The notes under the pieces: model-generated
What the model was told of the DNA's origin: nothing
What the model saw: only the letters and a program-made list of their open reading frames with translations
Database searches by the model: none
In this document: in pieces, positions 63,489-64,000 of the stretch
How positions within the stretch are numbered: the first letter of the stretch is position 1
Layout: each line of letters begins with the position of its first letter
Translations under genes and position numbers: made by a program
Source: an uncultured Lachnospiraceae bacterium
GTDB taxonomy: Bacteria > Bacillota > Clostridia > Lachnospirales > Lachnospiraceae
Direction of reading: 5' to 3'
DNA: 64,000 bases
NCBI GenBank assembly: GCA_946546945.1
Contig: CAMNOU010000015.1
Span: 1-64,000, forward strand

Positions 63489-63568
63489 TAACTTTGATAA
63501 ATTATTAACGAATCGCATCAGGATAACTCATTCACTTTTTTAATCTCACTTTATCAGGAGGTTTCGTT

Positions 63569-64000
63569 ATGCAAAGATTTACAAATCCCAGAGACATTTA
63601 CCATGGAAAAGGTGCTCTTGAAGCGCTGAAAACTTTTGAGGGCAAAAAGGCCGTCATCTGTGTTGGCGGAGGCTCCATGAAGAGATTCGGTTTTCTCGAC
63701 AGAGCGAAGGCTTACCTTGAGGAAGCCGGTATGGAAGTCAGAATATTTGAAGGCATTGAGTCCGACCCTTCCGTTGAGACAGTTATGAAGGGCGCTGCGT
63801 TCATGGCAGAATTTGAACCTGACTGGATCGTGGCGATCGGCGGCGGCTCTCCGATTGATGCAGCCAAGGCGATGTGGATCAAATATGAATATCCCGAAAC
63901 AACTTTTGAAGATATGTGCAAGGTATTCGGGCTTCCGAAACTGAGAACAAAAGCTCATTTCTGTGCGGTTTCCTCCACTTCCGGAACTGCAACAGAGGTA
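63569..64000 (+). CDS. iron-containing alcohol dehydrogenase, 3' end beyond window
   Basis: First 144 residues of a group III alcohol dehydrogenase, NADH-dependent and active in butanol/ethanol or 1,2-diol fermentation. MQRFTNPRDIYHGKGALEAL, the NAD loop VVGGGS-like CVGGGSMKRFG, GGGSPIDAAKAMW and SSTSGTATEV are diagnostic. Fe ligands would lie after the window edge. AGGAGG at seven bases fixes the start. Confidence 0.92.
   Translation, partial: MQRFTNPRDIYHGKGALEALKTFEGKKAVICVGGGSMKRFGFLDRAKAYLEEAGMEVRIFEGIESDPSVETVMKGAAFMAEFEPDWIVAIGGGSPIDAAKAMWIKYEYPETTFEDMCKVFGLPKLRTKAHFCAVSSTSGTATEV

Overview
The window reads as chromosomal DNA of a gut-type anaerobic Firmicute, most probably a Lachnospiraceae/Clostridia member. 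The signs are strong AGGAGG ribosome sites, moderate GC, an EFR1 ferredoxin-flavodoxin protein, a rubredoxin-linked metallo-hydrolase, ANTAR control of nitrogen genes and a type II-A CRISPR-Cas system. No rRNA, tRNA, transposase or integrase was recognised.

Layout. 0-15 kb: ordinary metabolic genes (ABC-2 permease remnant, 2-hydroxyacid dehydrogenase, acetyltransferase, two peptidases, hipBA, redox/ferritin genes, two coupled TetR regulators facing an EamA exporter, an orphan sugar permease, a homocysteine methyltransferase-MTHFR fusion). 15.4-23.4 kb: an AT-rich type II-A CRISPR-Cas block, with array, csn2, cas2, cas1 and cas9 on the minus strand and tracrRNA on the plus strand. The block lies between perfect 33-bp direct repeats. 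Its cas9 is split by one base at an A7 run that is also a correctly phased -1 slippery heptamer. 23.5-30.1 kb: an ECF sigma/anti-sigma pair and an AfuABC-like transporter with a beta-phosphoglucomutase-like phosphatase. 30-39 kb: small genes, an Ldh-family dehydrogenase, then an iron/heme-type operon (DtxR-like regulator, a chimeric binding-protein/ATPase remnant, DUF454, two GC-rich ABC half-transporters).

39.4-46.8 kb holds a catabolic module. A PAS-AAA-Fis activator sits between two consensus sigma-54 promoters. One drives a 3-hydroxyacyl-CoA-dehydrogenase-like gene, a cyclase and an acetate transporter; the other drives a beta-keto acid cleavage (BKACE) enzyme. This looks like oxidation of a 3-hydroxy acid followed by acetyl-CoA-dependent cleavage. 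46.8-52 kb: two SAM methyltransferases whose promoter copies the iron-operon promoter, plus housekeeping genes. 52.3-56 kb: a vanG-like set (VanW, D-Ala-D-X ligase, serine-acetyltransferase-like protein, racemase) without VanXY or VanRS. 56.4-56.8 kb: a tandem array of 53-bp hairpin units. 56.8-63.4 kb: rhodanese lipoprotein, HIT protein and a nitrogen cluster (pyrG, glutamine synthetase, ANTAR regulator, PII, Amt) with two leader/intercistronic terminators. The window ends inside an iron-containing alcohol dehydrogenase.

A family of multi-hairpin intergenic repeats (near 18.0, 32.85, 42.05 and 54.75 kb) recurs across the window. Two copies supply the stop codons of their upstream genes (cas1 and the acetyltransferase). 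All coordinates and motifs were read by eye; family names come from recognised motifs, not from searches.
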